From Stenotrophomonas maltophilia (lineage in GTDB: Bacteria; Pseudomonadota; Gammaproteobacteria; Xanthomonadales; Xanthomonadaceae), in assembly GCF_004920835.1 (NCBI RefSeq), contig NZ_QFHO01000005.1, positions 62,001-126,000 of the forward strand: a stretch of 64,000 nucleotides of DNA, written 5' to 3'. Positions 54,674 to 64,000 of this stretch are shown piece after piece. A model generated the notes under the pieces. The model ran no database searches. It was given only the letters and a program-made list of their open reading frames with translations, and was not told the origin of the DNA. Position 1 is the stretch's first letter. Each line of letters opens with the position of its first letter. The position numbers and the translations under genes were made by a program.

Positions 54674-56605
54674 ATGCGTAATCCGCTGATGCTCCTTCCG
54701 CTGGCCGTGGCCCTGGCCGCCGGCTGCTCCCAGGAGGCGGCCGCGCCCGCCGCCGCCCCGACTGCCGAAAAGGCTCCCGCCGCCCCCGTGAACGCCGAAA
54801 ACCGCAGCCACGATGAAAGCTCGTACGCCGAGCCGGACAAGGTCGTCGTCAAGGACATCGCGCTGGACCTGAAGCTGGACTTCGACCAGAAGCAGATCGG
54901 CGGCACCGCCACCTACACCCTGGAATGGAAGCAGAAGGACGCCAAGCAGCTGGTGCTGGACACCCGCGAGCTGAGCATCGCCAAGGTCGAAGCGATCGCC
55001 GCTGACGGCGCGCGCAGCCCGCTGCAGTTCGTGCTGGCCCCGGCCGACAAGGTGTTCGGCAGCAAGCTGACCATCGAAACCCCGGAACAGCCGGCCAAGG
55101 TCGAAGTGACCTACCACACCGCACCGACCGCTTCGGGCCTGCAGTGGCTGGCGCCGTCGATGACCGAGGGCAAGCAGCTGCCCTTCATGTTCAGCCAGTC
55201 GCAGGCGATCCACGCCCGTTCCTGGGTACCGCTGCAGGACACCCCCAGCGTGCGCTTCACCTACAGCGCGCACGTGGTCTCGCGCCCGGACGTAATGGTG
55301 CTGATGAGCGCCGACAACGATCCCAAGGCCGCGCGTGACGGTGACTACACCTTCAAGATGCCGCAGCCGATTCCGTCCTACCTGCTGGCCATCGCCGCCG
55401 GCGACCTGGTGTTCGAGCCGATCTCCGGCCGCTCCGGCGTCTGGGCCGAGCCGACCATGGTCAACAAGGCCGCCAAGGAATTCGAAGACACCGAGAAGAT
55501 GATCGGTGCCGCCGAGAAGCTGTACGGCGAATACCGCTGGGGCCGCTACGACATGCTGGTGCTGCCGCCGTCGTTCCCGTTCGGCGGCATGGAAAACCCG
55601 CGCCTGACCTTCGCCACGCCGACCGTGATCGTCGGCGACAAGTCGCTGGTCTCGCTGGTCGCCCATGAACTGGCACACAGCTGGTCGGGCAACCTGGTGA
55701 CCAACGCCAGCTGGAAGGACATCTGGCTCAACGAAGGCTTCACCACCTACGTCCAGGGCCGCATCACCGAAGCCCTGTACGGCAAGGAGATGGCCGAGAT
55801 GGAAAAGCAGATCGACCAGACCGATCTGCTGGCCGAAGTGAAGGACATGAGCCCGGCCGACCAGGCGCTGGCGCTGCCGCCGCTGAACGAGCGTGACCCG
55901 GACGAAGCCCTGAGCCAGGTGGCCTACGTCAAGGGTTCGTGGTTCCTGGAGTTCCTGGAACAGCGCTTCGGCCGCGAAACCTTCGACCCCTTCCTGCGCG
56001 GCTGGTTCGATGACCACGCCTTCCAGAGCGCCAACACCGACCAGTTCGTCGAGTACCTGAAGAAGAACCTGCTGCCGAAGAATCCGTCGGCGGTGACCGA
56101 GGCCGAACTGAAGGCGTGGCTGGACGAGCCGGGCATTCCGGCGTTCGCAGCCAAGGCGCAGTCGCGCAATTTCAGCAGCGTCGATACCGCGCGCATCGCC
56201 TTCGCCAGCGCCGGCACCGTGCCGAGCAGCCAGGTGATTGCTGAGTGGAGCACCCAGGAGTGGGTCCGCTTCATCGATGGCCTGGGCGCCACCCAGCCGC
56301 TGGACAAGCTGGCCACGCTGGACAAGGCGTTCCACTTCACCGGCACCCCGAATGGCGAGATCGCCATGCGCTGGTACCCGTTGGCGATCCGCAGTGGCTA
56401 CGAGCAGGCCAATGAAGGCGCAGCCGCGTTCATCGAGCGCGTCGGTCGTCGCAAGCTGATCATGCCGATCTACGCCGAACTGGTGAAGACCCCGAAGGGT
56501 CTTGAGCTGGCCAAGCAGGCCTTCGAAAAGGCCAAGCCGGGCTACCACCCGATCACCACCGCCTCGGTGCAGGATCTGCTGGATAAGGCAAGCGCCGGCA
56601 AATAA
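54674..56605 (+). CDS. M1 family aminopeptidase, lipoprotein
   Basis: A 643-residue zinc metallopeptidase anchored as a lipoprotein (signal ends LAAGC, Cys18). The substrate-binding GGMEN motif is in FPFGGMENPRLTF and the zinc motif HEXXH-x18-E runs from His331 (HELAH) to Glu354 (LNEGF). The C-terminal ARM-like domain resembles leukotriene A4 hydrolase-type enzymes. Expected to trim N-terminal residues from peptides in the periplasm. A strong terminator follows. Confidence 0.93.
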   Translation: MRNPLMLLPLAVALAAGCSQEAAAPAAAPTAEKAPAAPVNAENRSHDESSYAEPDKVVVKDIALDLKLDFDQKQIGGTATYTLEWKQKDAKQLVLDTRELSIAKVEAIAADGARSPLQFVLAPADKVFGSKLTIETPEQPAKVEVTYHTAPTASGLQWLAPSMTEGKQLPFMFSQSQAIHARSWVPLQDTPSVRFTYSAHVVSRPDVMVLMSADNDPKAARDGDYTFKMPQPIPSYLLAIAAGDLVFEPISGRSGVWAEPTMVNKAAKEFEDTEKMIGAAEKLYGEYRWGRYDMLVLPPSFPFGGMENPRLTFATPTVIVGDKSLVSLVAHELAHSWSGNLVTNASWKDIWLNEGFTTYVQGRITEALYGKEMAEMEKQIDQTDLLAEVKDMSPADQALALPPLNERDPDEALSQVAYVKGSWFLEFLEQRFGRETFDPFLRGWFDDHAFQSANTDQFVEYLKKNLLPKNPSAVTEAELKAWLDEPGIPAFAAKAQSRNFSSVDTARIAFASAGTVPSSQVIAEWSTQEWVRFIDGLGATQPLDKLATLDKAFHFTGTPNGEIAMRWYPLAIRSGYEQANEGAAAFIERVGRRKLIMPIYAELVKTPKGLELAKQAFEKAKPGYHPITTASVQDLLDKASAGK

Positions 56606-56627
56606 TCGTCGGCGTTGGTGCGAAACA

Positions 56628-56657
56628 AAAAAACGGCAGGGAAACCTGCCGTTTTTT
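56628..56657 (+). terminator. Strong intrinsic terminator after the M1 peptidase
   Basis: A perfect 13-bp stem AAAAAACGGCAGG/CCTGCCGTTTTTT (56628-56640 with 56645-56657) with GAAA tetraloop. A and T runs at both ends make it bidirectional. Confidence 0.95.
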
Positions 56658-56915
56658 GTGGTTGCAACCATCGGTCGCGGTGTCACGTTCATGATGGCGG
56701 AAGGAGGCGTTGGGTCTGCGTGATGGGTGTCTGCAAGGGTTTTTGAAGATTGTTGTATGGATTTCCCTGGACCTGAGCTTGAACATTCTCTCTTGCATCA
56801 ACGGGGCTGGTTGCCAGCCGCTGGATGCAGTGCAGTCCATTGCATATCCGACAGGTATGCAATCTTCAATTCCATCAGGCCGGTTTCCGCAGCGTTGCGG
56901 GCGAGGGGCATTTCC
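56658..56915. other. Intergenic region at the edge of a less GC-rich patch
   Basis: No gene recognised in these 258 bases. Composition changes here from the very GC-rich neighbours, with many A/T-rich codons in every frame. GCATATCC and TATGCAAT near 56845-56865 could be promoter elements of the next gene. Confidence 0.4.
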
Positions 56916-57698
56916 ATGAAAACGTCAATGCAAAGATACATGCGGCCCGCCACGTTTCCGGTTCTGAGCGGTCTGGCTCTCGCAGCTCTTCTCCTTGCCA
57001 CACCCGCAGTCTCTACCGCATCGCCTGCAGAAGCGATGCTGTTCAAGTCCGCAAATCTCATCAAGTACTCCACTGGGGAGTCCATCCCCACTTTCAGTGG
57101 CAGTTTGCGTCTCTATCAAAATGGTGACCAGACGGCCTGGATTGGAGAAAGGGGGATTGTGGCCATCGTGCTTTGCGGGCAAGAGCCTTGGTTCAACCCG
57201 GTTAGGACGGGGTTGCCCAGTAGGGGCGACGACCCGGAGGCTTTGGCTGCCGTAACATGGATGTACGCCGAGCTGAGCCGCAGAATCTCGATGGTAGCCA
57301 GCGCAGCCGCTGAAGTGCGGGGTGATAACGGCGTTGGCAAGGTGCGTAAAACCGAAGTCGAGGTGCCATGGGCGTACGGCATCGAAAGATACGAGGTCTC
57401 CAGCGATCGGACCCCTGAAGGTCATGAGCGTATCCGACTCTGGAAACTGGGCACCATCCACTCGACCCCTTCAGCAGGAGGGGGCCCCACTGAGGTTACG
57501 TCTGCGGAGAAGAAGGCGCGCGAAGCCTCCCTGGAAAGTAATGGCACATGGCATGAACTGGTGATCATTCCGGGGATGCGACCCTTCCGGCTTCCTCCTG
57601 GGGTGTCCTTTCAAGGCTGGCGTTCAGCCAGTGGCTCCGGTTTCCGCACTGTGTCCGCTGCGCGGAAGGCAGGTCATGGTTGCGGCCTCCAGCGATGA
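56916..57698 (+). CDS. Hypothetical exported protein, possibly C-terminally altered
   Basis: A 260-residue protein with a signal peptide (about 1-38, ending VSTASP). The mature part has LRLYQNGDQTAWIGERGIVAIVLCG and a central VEVPWAYGIERYEVSSDR. I recognise no family. Codon use is less GC-rich than in the neighbours, suggesting transfer. After PGMRPFRLPPG the last 30 residues become low-complexity (Ser, Arg, Gly), while other frames stay readable as protein-like text on to about 57890, so a frameshift or decay at the 3' end is possible. Confidence 0.55.
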   Translation: MKTSMQRYMRPATFPVLSGLALAALLLATPAVSTASPAEAMLFKSANLIKYSTGESIPTFSGSLRLYQNGDQTAWIGERGIVAIVLCGQEPWFNPVRTGLPSRGDDPEALAAVTWMYAELSRRISMVASAAAEVRGDNGVGKVRKTEVEVPWAYGIERYEVSSDRTPEGHERIRLWKLGTIHSTPSAGGGPTEVTSAEKKAREASLESNGTWHELVIIPGMRPFRLPPGVSFQGWRSASGSGFRTVSAARKAGHGCGLQR

Positions 57699-57937
57699 GA
57701 TGCTTGCCTGACGTCGCGATGGGCAGAAGCGGCAGGTGAATGTCACCGATGGGGAGGTGTTCGCAGAAAAGAGTGAGCTTGCACCGGTGGGTTCCTGGAA
57801 CAGGATGGTGATCAGCGGGGATAGGCAACGTGCCTGGTTGTCGGCCACTCCCATTCACGGTCATGCGTCCATCCACCACGGGTTGCTAAAGTATCCCGGT
57901 CACGCCGGCAGGCGTCTTCACCGATTGGGAGCACGCA

Positions 57938-58669
57938 ATGAAAAGACTGATCCTGGCCGCTGCATGTGCCTTCGCGCTGGCCGCCTGCAGCAACCCGGAA
58001 GAGGAACGCAAGGCGCAGGAAGCCGCCGCGGCCGCCGTGCAGGCGCAGAAGGAGGCCAAGGCCGAAGACGTGGCCAAGCAGTACGACATGGCCGTGGCCG
58101 CGCAGGACTGGGAGCGTGCGCGCCTGCATGGCGCCTCGCTGCTGGACCAGTACAAGGACACCGCCGCCGCCGAGCGCATCGCCGCCGGCTTCGACGAGGT
58201 CAAGGCCAAGGGCGATGCCGCGCGCGACCTGCGCCGCATGCAGGCGCTGTGGCAGTACAACCAGATTCCGGTTGGCAGCAAGGGCAACCAGGTGTCGGCG
58301 CAGATCTTCAGCAAGGAGCGGGTGGATGTGGATGGCAGCGGCGCCAAGCCGGTGCAGCTGGTGTTCCGCGACCACCCCGAATGGAAGCGTCATGCCTACC
58401 TGGTGCTGCAGGCCGGCGATTTCCGTTGCCCGCAGTGTACGGTGAAGGTCACGGTGGACGGCGGCAAGCCGGTGTCGATGGCCGCGTGGCGCCCGAAGAC
58501 CGATGAAGCCATCGCCCTGTTCATCACCGACCAGAAGGCGCTGTGGAAGCTGGCAGCCAAGGGCAAGTCCATCAGCATCGAGTTCCCGGTCAAGGCCGGT
58601 GGCACCCGTACTGCGGTGTTCGAGACCGGCGGCGTCGATGCCAGCCGCATGCCAGCGTGGTGGCGATGA
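57938..58669 (+). CDS. Hypothetical lipoprotein
   Basis: A 243-residue lipoprotein (signal ends LAAC, Cys17) with an alanine/lysine/glutamate-rich coiled-coil at about 22-60 and a C-terminal beta domain including FRCPQCTVKVTVDGG, whose Cys pair could bind metal or form a disulfide. The WxxxAKGKSISIEFPVKAGG-like end (AAKGKSISIEFPVKAGG) looks like a small beta domain. No family recognised. Its stop overlaps the HAD gene's start by four bases. Confidence 0.75.
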   Translation: MKRLILAAACAFALAACSNPEEERKAQEAAAAAVQAQKEAKAEDVAKQYDMAVAAQDWERARLHGASLLDQYKDTAAAERIAAGFDEVKAKGDAARDLRRMQALWQYNQIPVGSKGNQVSAQIFSKERVDVDGSGAKPVQLVFRDHPEWKRHAYLVLQAGDFRCPQCTVKVTVDGGKPVSMAAWRPKTDEAIALFITDQKALWKLAAKGKSISIEFPVKAGGTRTAVFETGGVDASRMPAWWR

Positions 58670-59298
58670 CCCAGGCGGTACCCGTGGTGGCACCCGCGGC
58701 AGTACCGGCGTTGTCGGCAATCCGGCACTGGGTGTTCGACATGGATGGCACGTTGACCGTGGCGATGCATGATTTCGCGCGGATCAAGCGCGAACTGGCG
58801 ATTCCGGCGCAGGACGACATCCTCACCCACCTGGCCGCTCTGCCCGCTGCAGAGGCCAGTGCCAAGCATGCTTGGCTGCTGGCCCACGAGCGTGAACTGG
58901 CCGCGGCCTCCGTGCCGGCGATGGGCGCGGTGGCGCTGGTGCGTGCGCTGCAGGGCGCCGGTTGCCGGCTGGGCATCCTCACCCGCAACGTGCGCAGCCT
59001 GGCCCAGGTCACGCTGCAGGCGATCGGGCTGGGCGATGTGTTTGCCGAAGAGGACATCATCGGCCGCGACGAAGCCGAGCCCAAGCCCTCGCCGGACGGC
59101 CTGCAGTACTTCCTGCGGCGCTGGCAGGTAGATCCAGCACAGGTGGTGATGGTGGGCGATTACCGCTTCGACCTGGAATGCGGCCGGGCCGCGGGCACGC
59201 GCACCCTGCTGGTCAATGCTCCGGACAACCCGTGGCCGGACATGGCCTGCTGGCACCTGGCCGATTGTGCGGCGGTGCTGGAGCATTGGCAGCGCTAG
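58666..59298 (+). CDS. HAD-superfamily hydrolase (phosphatase)
   Basis: A 210-residue HAD subfamily IA phosphatase. Motif I is FDMDGTLT, motif II the Thr in GILTRN, motif III the Lys in EAEPKPSPDGL, and motif IV VMVGDYRFDLECG. It resembles phosphoglycolate-phosphatase-like enzymes, but substrate is not readable. The ATG overlaps the lipoprotein gene's TGA (ATGA), so they are translated together. Confidence 0.9.
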   Translation: MTQAVPVVAPAAVPALSAIRHWVFDMDGTLTVAMHDFARIKRELAIPAQDDILTHLAALPAAEASAKHAWLLAHERELAAASVPAMGAVALVRALQGAGCRLGILTRNVRSLAQVTLQAIGLGDVFAEEDIIGRDEAEPKPSPDGLQYFLRRWQVDPAQVVMVGDYRFDLECGRAAGTRTLLVNAPDNPWPDMACWHLADCAAVLEHWQR

Positions 59299-59583
59299 CG
59301 GGGCACCCTCTGCGCCCCATGGCGGGCAGGAGGAAAGAGTCCAGATGTCGAAAGCCGTCGAAGTAGACGGTCATCACAGTGTATTGTGCGCGGTCACCGC
59401 GCTGGACCTTGTCTGGCGGGATGGCCGGCCGGAGCTGAGGCCGGGGCGGTTGGGGAACCGCTGCCGACGACTGTCGTGGCCTGGTCGGGCGCTGGCGACG
59501 GTGTCAGGTAACACGTTGGTCGATGTGGCCCGCTGCCAGGGAGGTGGCAAGGGTCTCCGTTGTTCCATTCCTGGATTTCTTTC
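59299..59583. other. 285-base upstream region of the sulfatase gene
   Basis: A short frame begins at ATG 59345-59347 with AGGAAAGAG upstream but continues without obvious protein character. TGTATTGT near 59379 may be part of a promoter. I cannot support a gene here. Confidence 0.35.
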
Positions 59584-61557
59584 ATGCCTCGAGCTGTGTT
59601 GCTGTCGCTGTGCCGGCGTCTGTGTCCGATCGCCGCCTTCTTCCTGTTTGGCCTGGTGGCCCTGTCGCTGTCGCGGCTGGGGTTGGCGCTGTGGCATGCC
59701 GCGCGGGTCAGTGCTGCCGACGGTTGGTCCACGATCTTCCTGCAGGGACTGCGTGTGGACGTGTCCACGCTGTGCCTGCTCTTTGGCATCCCTGCGGTGC
59801 TGGCGCTGCTGTTGCCGGTCGAAGGACGGTTGGGCCGCGCCTGGCGGCATGTCCTGCGCGGGTGGCTGATCGTGGCCAGCGTGCTGCTGGTGTTCATGGA
59901 GCTGGCTACGCCAAGCTTCATGGCCGAGTACGGCCTGCGGCCCAATCGTTTGTTCCTTGAATATCTGATCTACCCCGAAGAAGTTGGAATGACGCTGCTG
60001 CGGGGGCATCTGCTGGCGGTGGTGATCGAAGTGGTCGCCGTGATCGTGCTGTGCTGGGCGCTGCTGCGCGGCTCGCGTCGCTGGGTGGAAATCCGCCCGG
60101 CGACCGTGGTCGAAGCCGGGTGGCTGTGGCGATTGCCGCTGGCGGTGCTGGTGCTCCTGCTGGCGGCGATGGGTGTGCGTTCGAGCCTCGGCCATCGGCC
60201 GTTGAATCCGGCGCTGGTGGCGTTCTCCACCGACCCCACCATCAACGTGCTGCCACTCAACTCGCTGTACACCGTCGGCTATGCGGCGCGCCAGCTGGCT
60301 GCCCGCAGCGAGACCTCGCGCATCTATGGCGAGCTGCCGTTGGGGCAGGTGGTCGACGAGCTTCACGCGACCAGTGGCCTGCCTGCCACGGCGTACGTGT
60401 CCGAGGCGCTGCCGAGCCTGGCACTGCGTCCGCCGCTGCACCAGGGCAAGCCGCGCAACCTGGTGATCGTGCTGGAAGAAAGCCTCGGTGCACAGTTCAT
60501 CGGCAGCCTCGGCGGGCGGCCGCTGTCGCCCAACTTCGACCGCCTGAGCAAGCAGGGCTGGGCGTTCGAGCGCCTGTATGCCACCGGTACGCGTTCGGTG
60601 CGCGGGATCGAGGCGGTACTGACAGGGTTCCCACCGACCCCGGCCGAAGCGGTGGTCAAGCTGCCCGCCAGCCGCCAACGCTTCTTCACCCTGGCCGATG
60701 TACTGGGCCGGCATGGCTACGACACCGGCTTCTACTACGGCGGTGAAAGCCATTTCGACAACATGCGCGAGTTCTTCCTCGCCAATGGCTTCACCCGCAT
60801 CGTGGATCGCAAGGACTACCGCACGCCGACGTTCGTCGGATCATGGGGGGCATCGGACGAGGATCTGTTCAACCGCGCCGATGAGCAGTTCCAGCAGTTG
60901 AATGCGCAGGGCAAGCCGTTCTTCGGCCTGGTGTTCACCTCCAGCAACCATGATCCGTTCGAGTTCCCGGACGGCCGCATCGAGCTGTACGAGCAGCCCA
61001 AGCAGACCCGCGACAATGCCGCCAAGTATGCCGATCACGCGCTGGGAGAATTCTTCCGCAAGGCGATGGCCTCACCGTACTGGGAAAATACCGTGTTCCT
61101 GGTGGTGGCCGACCATGACTCGCGCGTGTTCGGCAAGGACATGGTGCCCATCGCCAACTTCCATATCCCGGGCTTGATCCTTGGCGGCGGCATCGAACCG
61201 CGGCGGGATACCCGCATCGTCAGCCAGATCGATCTGGCGCCGACGCTGCTGTCGCTGCTGGGCATCGCCGACCCCACGCCGCTGGTAGGCCAGGACCTGA
61301 CCGACTTGCGGCGGCTGCAACCGGGTCGCGCGCTGATGCAGTACGACCGCAACCTGGCATGGATGGAGGGCAACGACGTCGCCATCCTGCAGCCGGACAA
61401 GCCGGCGCAGGGATTCCGCTACGACCCGGCGACCGATCAGCTGCAGCCACACCCACTACGGCCGGAGCTGGCACGGCGCGCACATGCCTATGCCATGTGG
61501 GGCACGTTGGCTTACGAGAAAGAGCTGTACCGGTTGCCGGAGAAACCCAAGCCCTGA
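59584..61557 (+). CDS. LtaS-like membrane sulfatase / phosphoglycerol transferase family
   Basis: A 657-residue protein with five N-terminal helices (to about residue 200) and a large periplasmic sulfatase-fold domain. The nucleophile Thr region is ATGTRSVRGIEAVLTGFPP; LVIVLEESLGAQF and VADHDSRVF supply other metal ligands. Such enzymes transfer phosphoglycerol or phosphoethanolamine-type groups to envelope glycans (LtaS, OpgB). Substrate here unknown. ATG 59584 (MPRAVLL) is preferred to TTG 59560. Confidence 0.85.
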   Translation: MPRAVLLSLCRRLCPIAAFFLFGLVALSLSRLGLALWHAARVSAADGWSTIFLQGLRVDVSTLCLLFGIPAVLALLLPVEGRLGRAWRHVLRGWLIVASVLLVFMELATPSFMAEYGLRPNRLFLEYLIYPEEVGMTLLRGHLLAVVIEVVAVIVLCWALLRGSRRWVEIRPATVVEAGWLWRLPLAVLVLLLAAMGVRSSLGHRPLNPALVAFSTDPTINVLPLNSLYTVGYAARQLAARSETSRIYGELPLGQVVDELHATSGLPATAYVSEALPSLALRPPLHQGKPRNLVIVLEESLGAQFIGSLGGRPLSPNFDRLSKQGWAFERLYATGTRSVRGIEAVLTGFPPTPAEAVVKLPASRQRFFTLADVLGRHGYDTGFYYGGESHFDNMREFFLANGFTRIVDRKDYRTPTFVGSWGASDEDLFNRADEQFQQLNAQGKPFFGLVFTSSNHDPFEFPDGRIELYEQPKQTRDNAAKYADHALGEFFRKAMASPYWENTVFLVVADHDSRVFGKDMVPIANFHIPGLILGGGIEPRRDTRIVSQIDLAPTLLSLLGIADPTPLVGQDLTDLRRLQPGRALMQYDRNLAWMEGNDVAILQPDKPAQGFRYDPATDQLQPHPLRPELARRAHAYAMWGTLAYEKELYRLPEKPKP

Positions 61558-61607
61558 GCCGGAAGGGCAGGGCGGCGTTGCGGTCCTGAGCCGGCCGCTG
61601 GCCGGCA

Positions 61608-61631
61608 GTGTCGACCAAGGTCGACACCTAC
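61608..61631. repeat. GTAG-headed palindrome, opposite strand
   Basis: GTGTCGACCAAGGTCGACACCTAC; read on the minus strand it is GTAG-headed. Lies between the convergent sulfatase and kinase genes. Confidence 0.75.
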
Positions 61632-61664
61632 CAGACGCATTCCCGATAGCGCGTCGGGTGGAAA

Positions 61665-61687
61665 GCCCCCTTGTTGTTCAAGGGGGC
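61665..61687 (-). terminator. Probable intrinsic terminator of the PfkB kinase gene
   Basis: GCCCCCTTG and CAAGGGGGC form a 9-bp stem with a 5-base loop; on the minus strand it is followed by TTTCC. It lies 45 bases beyond the kinase stop. Confidence 0.7.
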
Positions 61688-61731
61688 GCGCCAACGGCGC
61701 GGGGATAAGGCGGAATGCGCGGGCAATTCGC

Positions 61732-62670
61732 TTACGCGTTCAACGCGTAACCGAACTGCTGCTTGAACTGTTCGTTGAACTCTTCGAAGGTGAAGCGCTG
61801 GTTCTGGGTGCCCGGGTGCTCCACCTTCAGCGCGCCCATCAGGTTGCCCATGCGGCCGATGGTCAGCCAGTCGTAGCCCTTCTGGATGCCGTAGATCAGG
61901 CCGGCGCGGAAGGCGTCGCCACAACCGGTCGGGTCGACCACGCGGCGTTCGTGCGCCGGCGGGATGTCGTAGCTCTTTTCCGGGGTGTGGATGACCGCGC
62001 CCTTCGGGCCACGGGTGGTGATGTAGGCCTTGACCCGGCTGACGATCTCCTTCTCGTCCCAGCCGGTGCGTTCCTGCAGCAGGTTCGACTCGTAGTCGTT
62101 GACCACCACGTAGTCGGCCTGCTCGATGAACTCGCGCAGCTCCGGGCCGTTGAACAGCGGCATGGCCTGGCCCGGGTCGAAGATGAACGGGATGCCGTCT
62201 TCGTGGAATTCCTGCGCGTTCTGGATCATGCCTTCGCGACCGTCCGGGCCGACCAGGCCCAGGGTCACGCCCGGCACGCCACGCACGTGGTTCTCGTAGG
62301 AACGCATCATCGCGCCCGGGTGGAAGGCGGTGATCTGGTTGTTGTCGTGGTCGGTGGTGATGAACGCCTGCGGGGTGAACAGCTCATCGATCACGCGCAC
62401 GCGGGTCAGGTCGATGCCCAGGCCTTCGAAATACTCGCGGTACGGGCCGAAGTCCGAACCGACGGTGCCCATCGGGATCGGCTGGCCGCCCAGCAGGTGC
62501 AGGTTGTAGGCGATGTTGCCGGCGCAGCCACCGAACTCGCGGCGCATGCGCGGCACCAGGAACGACACGTTCAGGATGTGCACCTTGTCCGGCAGGATGT
62601 GATTCTTGAACTGGTCCGGGAACACCATGATGGTGTCGAAGGCAAGAGAACCACAGATCAGAGCGGACAT
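61732..62670 (-). CDS. PfkB family kinase, probably adenosine kinase
   Basis: A 312-residue ribokinase-fold enzyme. The N-terminal GG motif lies in REFGGCAGNIAYNLHLLGG and the C-terminal signature DPTGCGDAFRAGLIYG contains the catalytic Asp and anion hole. The opening SALICGSLAFDTIMVF and overall size match bacterial adenosine kinases found in Xanthomonadaceae, which phosphorylate adenosine to AMP; related sugar kinases cannot be excluded. Divergent from mreB with 283 bases between. Confidence 0.85.
   Translation of the reverse strand: MSALICGSLAFDTIMVFPDQFKNHILPDKVHILNVSFLVPRMRREFGGCAGNIAYNLHLLGGQPIPMGTVGSDFGPYREYFEGLGIDLTRVRVIDELFTPQAFITTDHDNNQITAFHPGAMMRSYENHVRGVPGVTLGLVGPDGREGMIQNAQEFHEDGIPFIFDPGQAMPLFNGPELREFIEQADYVVVNDYESNLLQERTGWDEKEIVSRVKAYITTRGPKGAVIHTPEKSYDIPPAHERRVVDPTGCGDAFRAGLIYGIQKGYDWLTIGRMGNLMGALKVEHPGTQNQRFTFEEFNEQFKQQFGYALNA

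Positions 62671-64000
<1,330 letters not shown>

Noticed and set aside
57624..57854. Minus-strand open frame of 76 residues in the less GC-rich patch
   Set aside because: No ribosome site or family resemblance; the plus-strand reading is equally plausible as gene remains.
59345..59583. Short coding frame before the sulfatase gene
   Set aside because: Despite an AGGAAAG ribosome-like site, the translation has no recognisable character and runs out of frame with the sulfatase start.

Overview
This is a gap-free stretch of a GC-rich gammaproteobacterial chromosome, almost certainly from the Stenotrophomonas maltophilia complex (Xanthomonadaceae). The main reasons are the smeT-smeDEF multidrug efflux locus with its operator (44932-51617), dozens of short GTAG-headed palindromes of the kind described as SMAG elements in S. 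maltophilia, and the gene neighbourhoods atpDC-glmU-glmS and lptM-dapF-DUF484-xerC-hslVU. There are no rRNA genes, convincing tRNAs, insertion sequences, prophages or CRISPR arrays. Identifications rest on reading translated sequence and motifs, not on database searches.

Layout. 1-6223: end of the ATP synthase operon (atpD 3' part, atpC, terminator), a YfhO-like membrane protein and a GtrA-like protein facing each other, then glmU with an overlapping acetyltransferase. 6271-14069, minus strand: a seven-gene operon encoding a membrane-fusion adaptor, a MacB/LolD-type ATPase, two FtsX-like permeases, an exported PDZ protein, a sigma-54-dependent response regulator and a histidine kinase with almost no periplasmic loop. 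A near-consensus -24/-12 promoter and a cluster of GTGTCCG half-sites lie just upstream, so the operon looks self-sensing and self-regulated. 14282-19846: glmS, a CBS-domain protein, two VOC proteins (one a eukaryote-like glyoxalase I), a cysteine-synthase-fold enzyme and an unknown protein. 20017-27654: oligopeptidase A, an SDR/DUF1415 pair, and an aryl-aldehyde/alcohol dehydrogenase pair followed by an AcoR-like regulator without an AAA+ domain. 27690-38049: YajQ, an EamA exporter, MetNI without an adjacent MetQ, a lipocalin, and two S9 peptidases flanking an aminotransferase. 38105-43785: YbaN, LptM, DapF, DUF484, XerC, DUF3079 and HslVU. 43895-54372: an oxidoreductase, smeT-smeDEF, small unknowns, a fungal-type cytosine deaminase and ubiE. 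54674-64000: an M1 aminopeptidase lipoprotein, a less GC-rich patch with an orphan exported protein, a lipoprotein and HAD phosphatase pair, an LtaS-like sulfatase, a PfkB kinase (probably adenosine kinase) and mreB, which ends exactly at the window edge.

Several genes serve envelope biology together: GlmU and GlmS make UDP-GlcNAc, DapF makes meso-diaminopimelate, MreB directs wall growth, LptM assists LPS-transport assembly, and SmeDEF and the sigma-54 ABC module act across the envelope. The most interesting features are the sigma-54-controlled ABC/two-component module and three genes whose stop codon is the TAG of an abutting GTAG repeat.
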